A stretch of DNA of 64,000 nucleotides from Bin87 sp965222895. Lineage in GTDB: Bacteria; Chloroflexota; Dehalococcoidia; Lucifugimonadales; UBA3495. This document shows positions 50,674 to 62,107 of this stretch, one piece after another. The notes beneath the pieces are model-generated. The model was given only the letters and a program-made list of their open reading frames with translations, was not told the DNA's origin and did not search any database. The stretch lies in contig CBDCVB010000002.1 in NCBI GenBank assembly GCA_965222895.1, positions 1,612,001 to 1,676,000 of the forward strand, in the 5' to 3' direction. Each line of letters opens with the position of its first letter. Positions within the stretch are counted from its first letter, which is position 1. A program made the translations under genes and the position numbers.

Positions 50674-52458
50674 ATGCTAGACCACGGAACCCCGGAGAAC
50701 ACCGCCACCGACCCCATCGAGTCGTTGCGCCACCGGATGCGACACTCGGCGGCACACGTCATGGCCGATGCGGTGATTCAGTTGTTTCCGGAAGCCAAAG
50801 TCGGAATCGGGCCGCCGACCGCTGATGGTTTTTACTACGATTTCGAAGTGGATCGTCCCTTCACTCCGGAGGACCTGGAACGCATTGAAGCGTTGATGCT
50901 TGAGACTATCAACACCAACGCCTCCTTCATCCGCGAAGAACTGGGCCGCGATGCGGCGCAAGCCATGTTTGCGGCGCAACCTTTCAAGCAGGAGATTATC
51001 GACGACCTGCCGGACGAGACTACGCTGAGCATTTACCGGCACGGCGAATTCACCGATTTGTGTCAAGGCCCCCACGTCGACAGCGCCGGGGAAATCGCGG
51101 CCGTCAAACTGCTGCACACCGCGGGCGCCTATTGGCGTGGCGACGAAAACCGCCCGATGCTACAGCGCATCTACGGCACCGCCTTTGAGTCCCAACAGGA
51201 ACTGGACGCTCACCTGGAAAGGTTGGCCGAGGCCGAGCGGCGCGACCACCGCACGCTAGGCCGCCAGCTCAACCTGTTCACCATCCACGAGGAGATCGGC
51301 CCCGGATTGATCGTCTGGCACCCTAAAGGCGGGGTGATGCGCTCGTTGATTGAAGACTACTGGCGGGACATACACTACCGCAAGGGTTATGACATCGTGT
51401 ACTCGCCTCATATCGGACGGGCCCGGCTTTGGCAAACCAGCGGGCACCTGGATTTTTACCGGGAAAGTATGTACGCACCGATGGAGATCGACGAACAGGA
51501 ATACTTCCTCAAGCCAATGAACTGCCCGTTTCATATCCAGATTTACCGGTCTGCGCTCCGCAGCTACCGTGAATTGCCAATGCGCATCGCCGAGCTGGGC
51601 ACCGTTTACCGATACGAGCGCAGCGGAGTGCTGCACGGCATGATGCGCGTGCGAGGCTTTACCCAGGACGACGCCCACATTTTCTGCCTGCCTGACCAGG
51701 TGACCAGCGAGGTCGGCGATGTGTTGGACCTCACGTTCGAGATTATGGCTGCTTTCGGTTTCGACGAATACGACATCATGCTGTCCACCCGCCCCGAGAA
51801 ATACGTTGGCGAGCCGGAAATGTGGGACCACGCCACCGAGTCGCTGCGGGAAGCGCTGGTGTCCCGGCAGCTCAGCTACGGCATCGACGACGGGGGCGGC
51901 GCATTCTACGGGCCAAAAATCGACATCAAAATCAAGGATGCCCTGGGGCGAGACTGGCAGTGCACGACGGTTCAGTTCGACTTCAACCTACCGGAACGCT
52001 TCGATCTGACCTTCCAGGATGACCAGGGCAACCGCTCGCGTCCCTACATGGTGCATCGCGCGATCCTGGGTTCGCTGGAACGATTCTTCGGCGTGCTGGT
52101 GGAGCACTACGCCGGGGCGTTTCCCCTTTGGCTGGCGCCGGTGCAGGCGGTGGTCATACCCATTGCCGACCGCCACATCGAATATGCCCAGCAGGTGTCG
52201 GCGCAGCTGCAAGCTTCCGGCTTCCGCGTGGAGGTGGATGACCGCAGCGAGCGGATGAACCTGAAAATTCGCCAGGCCCAGTTGCAGAAAACGCCCTACA
52301 TGCTCGTAGTCGGCGACCGCGAATCGGAAGCCGGAGCCGCCGCCGTTCGCACCCGCGAGGGCGAAGACTTGGGAGCATTACCAATGAGTGACGTGCTGGA
52401 GCGGTTGGAGTCCGACCTGGAAGGCACTCCGGTTTCAAAGTTGCGTAGCCGGCGGTAG
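50674..52458 (+). CDS. thrS: Threonine-tRNA ligase lacking the TGS domain
   Basis: The 594-residue synthetase charges tRNA-Thr. It contains the N2 editing domain (H24-S-A-A-H28 and DLCQGPHV with its Cys-His pair), the class II core with KPMNCPFHIQIY (zinc Cys) and FTQDDAHIFC (motif 2), and the C-terminal anticodon domain. The usual N-terminal TGS domain of about 60 residues is missing: the protein starts right at the editing domain. There is no in-frame upstream extension that looks like TGS. The start ATG 50674 has caggtag upstream. Confidence 0.93.
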   Translation: MLDHGTPENTATDPIESLRHRMRHSAAHVMADAVIQLFPEAKVGIGPPTADGFYYDFEVDRPFTPEDLERIEALMLETINTNASFIREELGRDAAQAMFAAQPFKQEIIDDLPDETTLSIYRHGEFTDLCQGPHVDSAGEIAAVKLLHTAGAYWRGDENRPMLQRIYGTAFESQQELDAHLERLAEAERRDHRTLGRQLNLFTIHEEIGPGLIVWHPKGGVMRSLIEDYWRDIHYRKGYDIVYSPHIGRARLWQTSGHLDFYRESMYAPMEIDEQEYFLKPMNCPFHIQIYRSALRSYRELPMRIAELGTVYRYERSGVLHGMMRVRGFTQDDAHIFCLPDQVTSEVGDVLDLTFEIMAAFGFDEYDIMLSTRPEKYVGEPEMWDHATESLREALVSRQLSYGIDDGGGAFYGPKIDIKIKDALGRDWQCTTVQFDFNLPERFDLTFQDDQGNRSRPYMVHRAILGSLERFFGVLVEHYAGAFPLWLAPVQAVVIPIADRHIEYAQQVSAQLQASGFRVEVDDRSERMNLKIRQAQLQKTPYMLVVGDRESEAGAAAVRTREGEDLGALPMSDVLERLESDLEGTPVSKLRSRR

Positions 52459-52704
52459 CCCTCAATCACACCAGCGCCGGCGGTGGTCGTGTCGTCGGAG
52501 GGGTGTGCGGTACATCCACGACCCGCCACCCTGCAACAATCCGAATCTACCGAGCCAACTGCGCGGTTTCGCCGATGTCTGCGCCCACGACCGCAACAGC
52601 CGGCACCAGCGTAGATTTTGCGGCGGGAGCGACGGTAATGCCATCAGGCAATTGGTTTTCACTGGTTCAATGGGCAGCGCCAACGGCGCCGGGGGCTACC
52701 CTCA

Positions 52705-53316
52705 TCAACTGGGCAATTGGATGTCTTTTCGTCGTTGCTCTTTCTGTAGTTCGGCTTCCAGACTGGCGGGGATGACCTTGGGGTTGGCCTGCAATTCCTG
52801 GAAGTGCGGCGCCCACGCCTCGGCGCGGCCCATCTCCTGCCGGTGGTAGATGATACCGTTGGCGTTGACCGCCACCATCGCCATCTGCCGAGTAATCTCG
52901 AAGTCGGCCACCATTGGGCTGGCCGGTTGAACGGGTATCAGGTCGGTGTAGGCACGTTCGTTGATGTAATCATCAACGATTGCGACGTCCTCATTGTAGG
53001 AGACGACGTAGAAGTCGATGTTGTCATATTCGGTGGCCAGGGTGTCCAGCGTCTGCAACTCAGCGCGGCATTCCGGTCACCAGGTGGCGAAATAGAAAAG
53101 CAGGGCGGCCCGGTCCTGGTCGTTAAGGGACTGCGACGTGACCTGGGAACCGTCAGCCAGTTGCATTGCAAAGTCCGGCGTTCGGTTGCCCACGTCCGTG
53201 CCCACACTGATAACCGCGCTGTCAGCAGCCGGAGCGCACGCCAACGCCACGCTCAACACGACGGCCAGTGTTAGCGCCAGAGCAATCAGGCGGTTGTCGC
53301 GGCTTACGGTGTGCAT
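52705..53316 (-). CDS. Thioredoxin-fold lipoprotein, probable selenoprotein (in-frame TGA as Sec)
   Basis: The 203-codon frame runs from ATG 53316 to 52705 with one internal TGA at 53079-53077 (codon 80). Before it lies a lipoprotein signal peptide (to C27), a TlpA/AhpC-type start VGNRTPDFAMQLADGSQV and LLFYFATW. After it comes PECRAELQTLDTLA, the normal redox-helix continuation. The motif is thus W-U-P-E-C in place of W-C-x-x-C, with the nucleophilic Cys replaced. The distal half (NIDFYVVSYNED and then MVADFEITRQMAMVAVNANG) keeps the thioredoxin fold with its cis-Pro region less clear. A hairpin overlapping and following the TGA fits a bacterial SECIS, and selA is in the window. It probably acts as a membrane-anchored thiol/selenol reductase. 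Confidence 0.82.
53041..53081 (-). promoter_or_regulatory. Putative bacterial SECIS element
   Basis: On the minus strand ggtgacc pairs with ggacacc (A.A mismatch inside), enclosing an inner stem gcgctg / cagacgc with a bulged A and a five-base loop agttg. The UGA lies in the lower stem. The loop starts 17 bases after the UGA and has G at its second position, within the known window for SelB recognition. Confidence 0.6.
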
Positions 53317-53434
53317 GGGCGTCGGTTTCCCTCGGCCTGCATCTGGTATCCTTGCGCTCGTACAACGTTATTGTAACAAAATAGAGGATGTCCGGCCCGC
53401 GCCGTGCCAACGCCCGACCACTGGAGCGCTTCCG

Positions 53435-55483
53435 ATGCCCAATCGACTGAACAACGAAACCAGCCCTTACCTGTTGCAACACGCCGATAACCCGGTCGAC
53501 TGGTACCCCTGGGGCGATGAGGCGTTGAGCCGCGCACGGGAGGAAGACCGGCCCATCCTGCTCAGCATCGGCTACTCGGCGTGCCACTGGTGCCACGTTA
53601 TGGAGCGCGAATCCTTCGAGAACGACGAAATCGCCGCTTTGATGAACGATAATTTCGTCAACATCAAAGTTGACCGGGAGGAACGGCCCGACCTGGATGC
53701 CGTCTACATGGAGGCGATCCAGATGCTGACCGGCAGTGGCGGATGGCCAATGACGGTGTTCCTGACTCCAGAGGGTCGACCATTCTACGGCGGCACGTAT
53801 TTCCCGCCTGAAGACCGGCAAGGGATGCCAGGATTCCCCAGGCTGCTGACCGCGGCAAGCCAGGCCTATAGCACCAACAAGGGCGAGATTGAACGGGTAA
53901 CCCGGCAGCTGGCTGACCAGATGGGTCGCACCGGGCAGATGCCCCGGGGAACAACCCCGCTCACCACTGAGGCGATGCACACCGCCTATTCTCAGCTGGC
54001 GACCCAGTTCGACCATCTGAACGGCGGATTCGGGAGCGCTCCCAAATTCCCACAACCCATGACCCCCGAGTTTCTGTTGCGCTACAACCACCACGGGTTC
54101 AACCAGCGCGCCCTGGAGATGGTGGAGCTCACGCTGCAAAAAATGGCTTACGGCGGCATCTACGACCAGGTGGCCGGCGGGTTTCACCGGTACTCTACTG
54201 ATGCCTACTGGCTCGTGCCCCACTTTGAAAAGATGCTGTACGACAACGCCTTGCTGGCCCGGTTGTATCTGCACGCCTGGCAAATTACCGGCAATCCCCT
54301 GTACCGGCGCATCACCGAGGAAACCCTGGATTACGTCTTGCGCGAGATGACCGACCCGGCCGGCGGTTTCTATTCGGCGCAGGATGCTGACAGCGAGGGC
54401 GTGGAGGGCAAGTTTTTCGTCTGGACGCCAGCCGAGTTGCAGGCAATATTGGGCGAAGATGCCGACCTCATCATTGGTTACTACGGCGTCACCGAGCGCG
54501 GCAATTTTGAGGGCGCCAACATCCTCAACGTGTCCAAACCCCTCCAGGACTACGCCGACCAGCGCAACGTCAGCGATGCTGCATTGGCCGCCGCGATCCA
54601 ACGGTCCCGCACCGGCCTGCTGGCAGCGCGCGAGCAGCGCATCCACCCACTGCTGGACGACAAGGTGCTGACCGCGTGGAACGGCCTGATGCTGCGGGCG
54701 TTCGCCGAAGCCGGCGCCGCATTGCAACGGTCGGACTATCTGGATACGGCCCGACGCAACGCCGGTTTCCTGCTGGGCACCATGCGCGATAGCAACGGCC
54801 GGGTCTTGCGGACCTGGCGCAAAGGCCAGGCCAAATTGCTGGGCTACCTGGAAGATTACGCGTGCCTGGCCGCCGGGCTGCTCGAGCTCCACGAAGCGAC
54901 ACTGGAACCTCGTTGGCTGCAGGAATCGGTGGCACTGGCTGACAGTATGGTCGCGCTGTTCTGGGACGATGCTGTGGGCGGTTTCTATGACACCGGCAAC
55001 GACCACGAAACCCTGGTAATCCGTCCGCGCGATGTGTTCGACAACGCACAGCCCTGCGGCGGTTCCGTGGCGACCGACGTGCTGTTGCGGTTGGCGGTAG
55101 TTACCGGCAATGGCGACTACTCCGCCAAGGGTTCAACGCCGCTGCGTGCCTTGCTGCCGATGTTCGGTCGCGCCCCGTCGGCCACCGGGCACTGGCTGGG
55201 CGCTCTGGATTTCTACGTCTCGCTACCCAGGGAAGTTGTCATTGTAGGGCCGCCGGATCACCCGGAGACTCAAACAATGCTAGGGGCAGTTGGAACCCGG
55301 TTTTTGCCCAACCAGGTGTTGGTGGGCATGTCCGACCCATCCGCGCCACCCGTGCCGGATTCACCCCTCCTGGAGCAGCGGAGTATGCAGGGCGGCATCC
55401 CCACCGCCTACGTTTGCCAGCGCTACGCTTGCCAACTGCCCGTCACTAGCGCTGAGGCGCTCGCGACCCAACTCGATTCTTGA
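53435..55483 (+). CDS. DUF255/YyaL-like thioredoxin-domain protein
   Basis: The 682-residue protein has an N-terminal thioredoxin-like DUF255 domain, with the start LNNETSPYLLQHADNPVDWY, CHWCHVM as the redox pair, and NFVNIKVDREERPDLD. An (alpha/alpha)6 barrel region related to N-acyl-glucosamine 2-epimerases follows, with GGFGSAPKFPQP and GGIYDQVAGGFHRYSTD, typical of YyaL/spermatogenesis-associated protein 20. The molecular role is not settled. The start is ATG 53435 with ggag about nine bases upstream. It is divergent from the selenoprotein gene by 118 bases. Confidence 0.88.
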   Translation: MPNRLNNETSPYLLQHADNPVDWYPWGDEALSRAREEDRPILLSIGYSACHWCHVMERESFENDEIAALMNDNFVNIKVDREERPDLDAVYMEAIQMLTGSGGWPMTVFLTPEGRPFYGGTYFPPEDRQGMPGFPRLLTAASQAYSTNKGEIERVTRQLADQMGRTGQMPRGTTPLTTEAMHTAYSQLATQFDHLNGGFGSAPKFPQPMTPEFLLRYNHHGFNQRALEMVELTLQKMAYGGIYDQVAGGFHRYSTDAYWLVPHFEKMLYDNALLARLYLHAWQITGNPLYRRITEETLDYVLREMTDPAGGFYSAQDADSEGVEGKFFVWTPAELQAILGEDADLIIGYYGVTERGNFEGANILNVSKPLQDYADQRNVSDAALAAAIQRSRTGLLAAREQRIHPLLDDKVLTAWNGLMLRAFAEAGAALQRSDYLDTARRNAGFLLGTMRDSNGRVLRTWRKGQAKLLGYLEDYACLAAGLLELHEATLEPRWLQESVALADSMVALFWDDAVGGFYDTGNDHETLVIRPRDVFDNAQPCGGSVATDVLLRLAVVTGNGDYSAKGSTPLRALLPMFGRAPSATGHWLGALDFYVSLPREVVIVGPPDHPETQTMLGAVGTRFLPNQVLVGMSDPSAPPVPDSPLLEQRSMQGGIPTAYVCQRYACQLPVTSAEALATQLDS

Positions 55484-55509
55484 CTGAACGCTTGCGGCAA
55501 GACTTCGCG

Positions 55510-56901
55510 TCACGTTTCTGCCGGTAGCAGGCCAGCGGCGGACACCGCCTCGCGGCTCACCGTGTCGGGCAGCTTGTAGTGCCGCCAGAACAGGAAGCCG
55601 GATAACGCCAGCAACCCGGCCAGCGGTCCTGCCAACCGAATGCCCAACGGGTTTGCTGCGGAATCGCCGAGTAGCAATACCAGGCTGAGTATCAGTGGCG
55701 AGAAGGACAGAGCTACCTTCTCGAAAAAGTTTTGCGTGGAGTAAAAAATTGCCTCACGGCGCTGGTTCGTGATGAGGGCGTCATAGTCGGCGATGTCCGC
55801 CGTGAATGCCTTGGGCAACAGGAACACCGCCGCCATCGGAAGGCCAATCAAAAATCCCAAGGCGAAACTCTGGCCCATCAGCCCTTCGGCGCTGATTAAT
55901 CCTATCAGTCCCAACAGCGGAAACAACGCGCCGCTGATAACCAGGCAGATGCCGTACATCCTCCGCTTGCCGAATCGGTTGCACATCGGCCAGATCACGA
56001 TACCGGCCACTATTACACCCGCGATTACGGTGGCAAACATCAGCCCGGTAATTTTCCCTTCGTCCTCCGCCTGCAACAATCCGGAGGCGAAAAACGGCAT
56101 CCACGCCATGATTATTCCCACCGCCATGGAGAACATCACGTAGGTGGGCAGGAAGTAGATAAATTGTGGATTGCGAAGTGCGCTGGCCAACCCGCCCCAG
56201 AATGGCGCGGTTGCCGGCGGAGTGTGTCGCGGGGCGTACTTCCAGACCGACGCCAGCGAGATATATCGAAACACTATGCCCACAACGGCTACCGACAATC
56301 CCATCACCTGAAACCCTGCACCATCCACGATACGGCCGCTGGCTACCAGGCCTACCGCGGCTCCCAGAATGGCGAACATGAAAATGCTGCCAACGATGGC
56401 CATGCGATCTTTTGGTGAGTGGGACAACTCGGGGATCAGCGCTTCCAATGGTCCGCTGGACATTGTGCTGGCGATGAAGAACAGTTCCAGCACTACCACC
56501 AGGTACAGCGCATTCCACAGGCTGGGTTGGTCGGTAGGGAGAAACCAGGTCATCGCCGCGAACAACGCGTAAAAAGGCGTGCTGAGCAATATGAACGGAA
56601 TGCGGCGACCCCACCGACTGCGTGTCCGGTCGCTCCACCATCCGATGAACGGATCGTCGACCGCATCAACCAGTCGACCCACGGTTAGCAAGATTCCGGC
56701 CAGCACCCGGGCGTCCAGCTCGAATCCGGGCAGGGACACGGGCGGTATCCGGGCCAGACCGATGCCGACGGGAGGCACCAGGAAAAACAACAACCACGAA
56801 CTGCGAGCGTAACTGATGGTTTGCAGACCAATGTGGTCTGAGGCGAACAGTAACTTGTTGATGAGCGGCATACGCACCGCGGGAGTTGCCGTATCAGCCA
56901 T
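55510..56901 (-). CDS. GPH/MFS-type transporter
   Basis: The 463-residue protein has about 12 transmembrane helices of the glycoside-pentoside-hexuronide family within the major facilitator superfamily. GRLVDAVDDPFIGWWSDRTR and RWGRRIPFIL form the conserved loop between helices 2 and 3. It should import a sugar, oligosaccharide or related solute with a cation. No glycosidase gene is adjacent. It is convergent with the DUF255 gene (26 bases). The ribosome site is weak. Confidence 0.85.
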   Translation of the reverse strand: MADTATPAVRMPLINKLLFASDHIGLQTISYARSSWLLFFLVPPVGIGLARIPPVSLPGFELDARVLAGILLTVGRLVDAVDDPFIGWWSDRTRSRWGRRIPFILLSTPFYALFAAMTWFLPTDQPSLWNALYLVVVLELFFIASTMSSGPLEALIPELSHSPKDRMAIVGSIFMFAILGAAVGLVASGRIVDGAGFQVMGLSVAVVGIVFRYISLASVWKYAPRHTPPATAPFWGGLASALRNPQFIYFLPTYVMFSMAVGIIMAWMPFFASGLLQAEDEGKITGLMFATVIAGVIVAGIVIWPMCNRFGKRRMYGICLVISGALFPLLGLIGLISAEGLMGQSFALGFLIGLPMAAVFLLPKAFTADIADYDALITNQRREAIFYSTQNFFEKVALSFSPLILSLVLLLGDSAANPLGIRLAGPLAGLLALSGFLFWRHYKLPDTVSREAVSAAGLLPAET

Positions 56902-57330
56902 CGAATGTCAACCGTCGCATACCCACGGGCGCCGCAGCGGGTTGGAAAACCCCGCCGCAATGTACCACATACACCGATCCGATACGGTGGGAAAGGCCCG
57001 CTCGGTGGGACTGGCCCCGCTTCCCCCCAATAATCGAATGCACCTGAATCGAAAGCACGTGGATTAAGGTTTACCTGGGGTACCGTTGATTAGGGTTCGG
57101 ATGTATAATTCATGCGATTTGGACCCCGTATGGTTCGCAGCATCGGGTGGAATGCCGGGTACCCACGCCCTTCAATCCGCCCCGCTTCGTGTCTGGAATG
57201 TACTGACGCGTCCGCATCGCCTTAGTCAATGATGGGAAATTAGCGCACGTTTTTCAGGTCCGGGACCGTGGTCAAACATCTCTTGGCAACTCGTAGCGGC
57301 CCGTGAAACTTTTTTGCAAAGGAGAAGAAT
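56902..57330. other. Intergenic region upstream of icd
   Basis: About 430 bases lie between divergent genes. They contain a TATAAT at 57104-57109 and a long leader of about 220 bases. I see no known riboswitch, small gene with a ribosome site, or tRNA. Confidence 0.5.
57104..57109 (+). promoter_or_regulatory. -10 element upstream of icd
   Basis: tataat preceded directly by tg lies 222 bases before the isocitrate dehydrogenase ATG. No good -35 is seen. If used, the mRNA has an unusually long 5' leader. Confidence 0.4.
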
Positions 57331-59559
<2,229 letters not shown>

Positions 59560-59637
59560 CAACGCGCCGACTGGCTGAAGCGGCATCTTCAGTCAGTCGG
59601 TTTATTCAGACCAATTACACAGAGGAGCACTCACCAG

Positions 59638-60582
59638 ATGCGAAGTAAAGTAACCGTAGTTGGCGCCGGCAACGTGGGCGCCACCGCTGCACAACGCATC
59701 CACCAGCTCGGCTACGCCGATGTTGTACTGGTGGATGTCGTAGAGGACCTGCCGCAAGGCAAGAGCCTGGACATGCTGGAGTCTGGGCCGGTTATCGGTT
59801 CCGACGCCGTCATCACCGGTTCCAATGGTTACGAGGAAACCGCAGGCTCCGACGTGGTGGTCATTACGGCCGGCATCGCCCGTCGACCTGGCATGAGCCG
59901 CGACGACCTGCTGCTCACCAATATGCGCATCACGTCGGCGGTTACCGAAGAGGTAGTGCGTTACTCTCCGGATTGCATCATCCTGGCGGTTACCAACCCC
60001 CTGGACGCCATGGTGCAAAACGTGTACGAAACGGCCGGCTTTCCTCGCAACCGCGTGTTTGGAATGGCCGGTGTTCTGGACACCGCCCGTTACCGCACTT
60101 TCATCGCCCAGGAACTGGACGTTTCTGTGGAAGACGTGCAGGCCATGGTATTGGGCGGCCATGGCGACGACATGGTGCCGCTGGTGCGCTATACCACCGT
60201 TGGCTCCATACCGATTACCGAGCTGCTGTCCAAAGACCGCATCGATTCCATCGTCCAGCGCACCCGCGACGGCGGAGGCGAGATAGTTGCCTTGCTCAAA
60301 CAAGGCTCCGCGTTCTACGCTCCGTCGGCAGCGATCACCCAGATGGTGGAAGCCATGCTGTTGGATAAAAAGCGCATCCTGCCTGGGTGCGCCTATTTGG
60401 AAGGTGAGTACGGCATCAACGGTCTGTGTGTCGGCGTGCCGGTGAAAATAGGGGCCAAAGGCGTTGAACAGATTGTGGAAATCAGCCTCACCGACGAAGA
60501 ACAGGCCGCGCTGCAAAGCTCGGCGGCTTCGGTACAGGAACTGGTAGATGTGATGTCCAATGCCAGGGCGGAAGCCGGCTAG
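59638..60582 (+). CDS. mdh: Malate dehydrogenase (LDH-like type)
   Basis: The 314-residue NAD-linked enzyme has the Rossmann GAGNVG at 9-14, the ARRPGMSRDDLL mobile loop with Arg residues for dicarboxylate binding, VTNPLDAMV, and the catalytic histidine in LGGHGDDMVP. The Arg residues at the loop position indicate malate rather than lactate. It interconverts malate and oxaloacetate. It starts at ATG 59638, with gaggag upstream, and is followed by a long hairpin terminator. Confidence 0.95.
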   Translation: MRSKVTVVGAGNVGATAAQRIHQLGYADVVLVDVVEDLPQGKSLDMLESGPVIGSDAVITGSNGYEETAGSDVVVITAGIARRPGMSRDDLLLTNMRITSAVTEEVVRYSPDCIILAVTNPLDAMVQNVYETAGFPRNRVFGMAGVLDTARYRTFIAQELDVSVEDVQAMVLGGHGDDMVPLVRYTTVGSIPITELLSKDRIDSIVQRTRDGGGEIVALLKQGSAFYAPSAAITQMVEAMLLDKKRILPGCAYLEGEYGINGLCVGVPVKIGAKGVEQIVEISLTDEEQAALQSSAASVQELVDVMSNARAEAG

Positions 60583-60604
60583 CGCTCGACGGAAGTCCGT
60601 TTGA

Positions 60605-60639
60605 GCAACCCCGCCGGCACGATTCGCCGGCGGGGTTGC
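60605..60639 (+). terminator. Terminator of the icd-mdh unit
   Basis: A perfect 14-bp stem gcaaccccgccggc / gccggcggggttgc with a 7-base loop starts 22 bases after mdh and is followed by ttcgc. Confidence 0.75.
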
Positions 60640-60666
60640 TTCGCTCGGAGGAAGCCATCGCCCGTG

Positions 60667-60672
60667 TATAAT
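60667..60672 (+). promoter_or_regulatory. -10 element before the aminotransferase
   Basis: A perfect TATAAT lies 47 bases before the ATG. The -35 is poor. Confidence 0.5.
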
Positions 60673-60719
60673 ATTTGTGGCGCGGCTGGATAAATCCTGA
60701 CCGTAATCCGGAGGCGAAA

Positions 60720-62015
60720 ATGACACAAAGAACACAACTGGAACAGGAATTGCTGGCGAAAGCAGCTCAGTACCTGCCCGGTAGCAGCACTGGAAACACC
60801 AACTACCCTGACGAGTTGAAATTCCTGGTTCGCGAGGGTAAGGGCGGGCGTGTTTGGGACGTGTCCGGCAATGAATACATTGACTGGTTGATGGGTTCCG
60901 GCCCCATGATTCTGGGCCACGCTCACCCGGCCGTCACTGAAGCGGTTCTGGCAACCGTGGGTCGCGGTTCGACTTTCTTCACCACCAACGAACAGGCGGT
61001 TCTGTTGGCCGAAGAGCTGGTGCGGGCGGTGCCCTGCGCCGAGCAGGTTCGTTTCACCACCAGCGGGACTGACGCCTGTTTTCAGGCCATGCGTGTGGCC
61101 CGGGCTTTCACTGGCAAGGAAAAAATCCTCAAGTTCGAGGGCGGTTTTCACGGCACCAGTGATTACGCGATGATGTCGGTGTTTGGATCAGCAGCGAACG
61201 AGTTTCCCCAGGCGGAAGCCAACAGCGGCGGCATCCCGCGCGCCTTGAATGACCTGATGCTGATATCCCAATTTAACGACTTGGAAACCACCGCCGCAAT
61301 CATCGACGCCCATAAGGATGAGCTGGCCGCCGTAATCGTAGAGCCAATGCAGCGTTCGCTGGCCCCGGTTCCGGGCTTTTTGGCCGGTCTCCGGAAACTC
61401 ACCGCTGACGCCAACCTGCTGCTCATCTTCGACGAAGTGGTTACGGGATTCCGCCTGGCCTACGGTGGCGCCCAGGAGTATTACGGCGTAACGCCCGATC
61501 TGTGTTCGGTGGGCAAGATAATGGGTGGCGGGTACCCGCTGGCCGCAACGATGGGTCGTTCCGATGTTATGTCGGTGTACGATCGAGCCGCGGTGTCCTC
61601 TGATGATTATGTTGACCAAATCGGGACGCTGAACGGGAACCCCATTGCCTGCGCCGCCGGACTGGCCACGTTGTCTGAGCTACGGAAGGACGGAGTTTAC
61701 GACCGTTTGCACCACGTCGGCGGGCGTTTGCGTCAGGCGTTGGCGCAGGCGTGCGAAGACCAGGGCCTCCCCGTGCAAAGCGTAGGCGAAGATGCTGTCT
61801 TCGACATTTACTTCTCCGATCATCCCATACAAAACTATCGGGACGGTTTGACCGCCGACGCTGCGACGCTGGGCCGACTCAACGCCGGTTTGCTGGAGCG
61901 ACGCATCATCAAGTCGTGGCCGCAGAAATTCTACACGTCCATTGTCCACACCGATGACGACGTGGACGAAACCATCGCGGCGATACAGGCAGTGGCGCCG
62001 ACGTTACGCGGGTAG
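60720..62015 (+). CDS. Class III aminotransferase, glutamate-1-semialdehyde 2,1-aminomutase-like
   Basis: The 431-residue PLP enzyme resembles HemL. IDWLMGSGPMILGHAHPAV, TTSGTDACFQAMRVARAFTG and IIFDEV-like LLIFDEVVTGFR are in order. The PLP lysine lies in SVGKIMGGGYPLAA. HemL makes 5-aminolevulinate for haem; related class III enzymes transaminate other substrates. With no other haem genes nearby the assignment to hemL is uncertain. ATG 60720 follows ccggagg. A TATAAT lies 47 bases upstream. Confidence 0.85.
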   Translation: MTQRTQLEQELLAKAAQYLPGSSTGNTNYPDELKFLVREGKGGRVWDVSGNEYIDWLMGSGPMILGHAHPAVTEAVLATVGRGSTFFTTNEQAVLLAEELVRAVPCAEQVRFTTSGTDACFQAMRVARAFTGKEKILKFEGGFHGTSDYAMMSVFGSAANEFPQAEANSGGIPRALNDLMLISQFNDLETTAAIIDAHKDELAAVIVEPMQRSLAPVPGFLAGLRKLTADANLLLIFDEVVTGFRLAYGGAQEYYGVTPDLCSVGKIMGGGYPLAATMGRSDVMSVYDRAAVSSDDYVDQIGTLNGNPIACAAGLATLSELRKDGVYDRLHHVGGRLRQALAQACEDQGLPVQSVGEDAVFDIYFSDHPIQNYRDGLTADAATLGRLNAGLLERRIIKSWPQKFYTSIVHTDDDVDETIAAIQAVAPTLRG

Positions 62016-62053
62016 ATTACGGACGCCCCCTCCGCTCCGGCAACGGCCAATAG

Positions 62054-62085
62054 CAACGCCCCAGGTTAACACACCCGAGGCGTTG
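62054..62085. terminator. Possible hairpin between convergent genes
   Basis: caacgcc and ggcgttg pair across an 18-base loop, followed by tcattt on the plus strand. Confidence 0.35.
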
Positions 62086-62107
62086 TCATTTAACCATGGA
62101 CGGGGAG

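Noticed and set aside
52503..52775. 90-codon plus-strand frame after thrS
   Set aside because: It has no ribosome site, overlaps the 3' end of the selenoprotein gene on the other strand and has no family.
53222..55006. 594-codon minus-strand frame opposite the DUF255 gene
   Set aside because: The plus strand has a well-conserved protein; the minus translation is low-complexity with no family.
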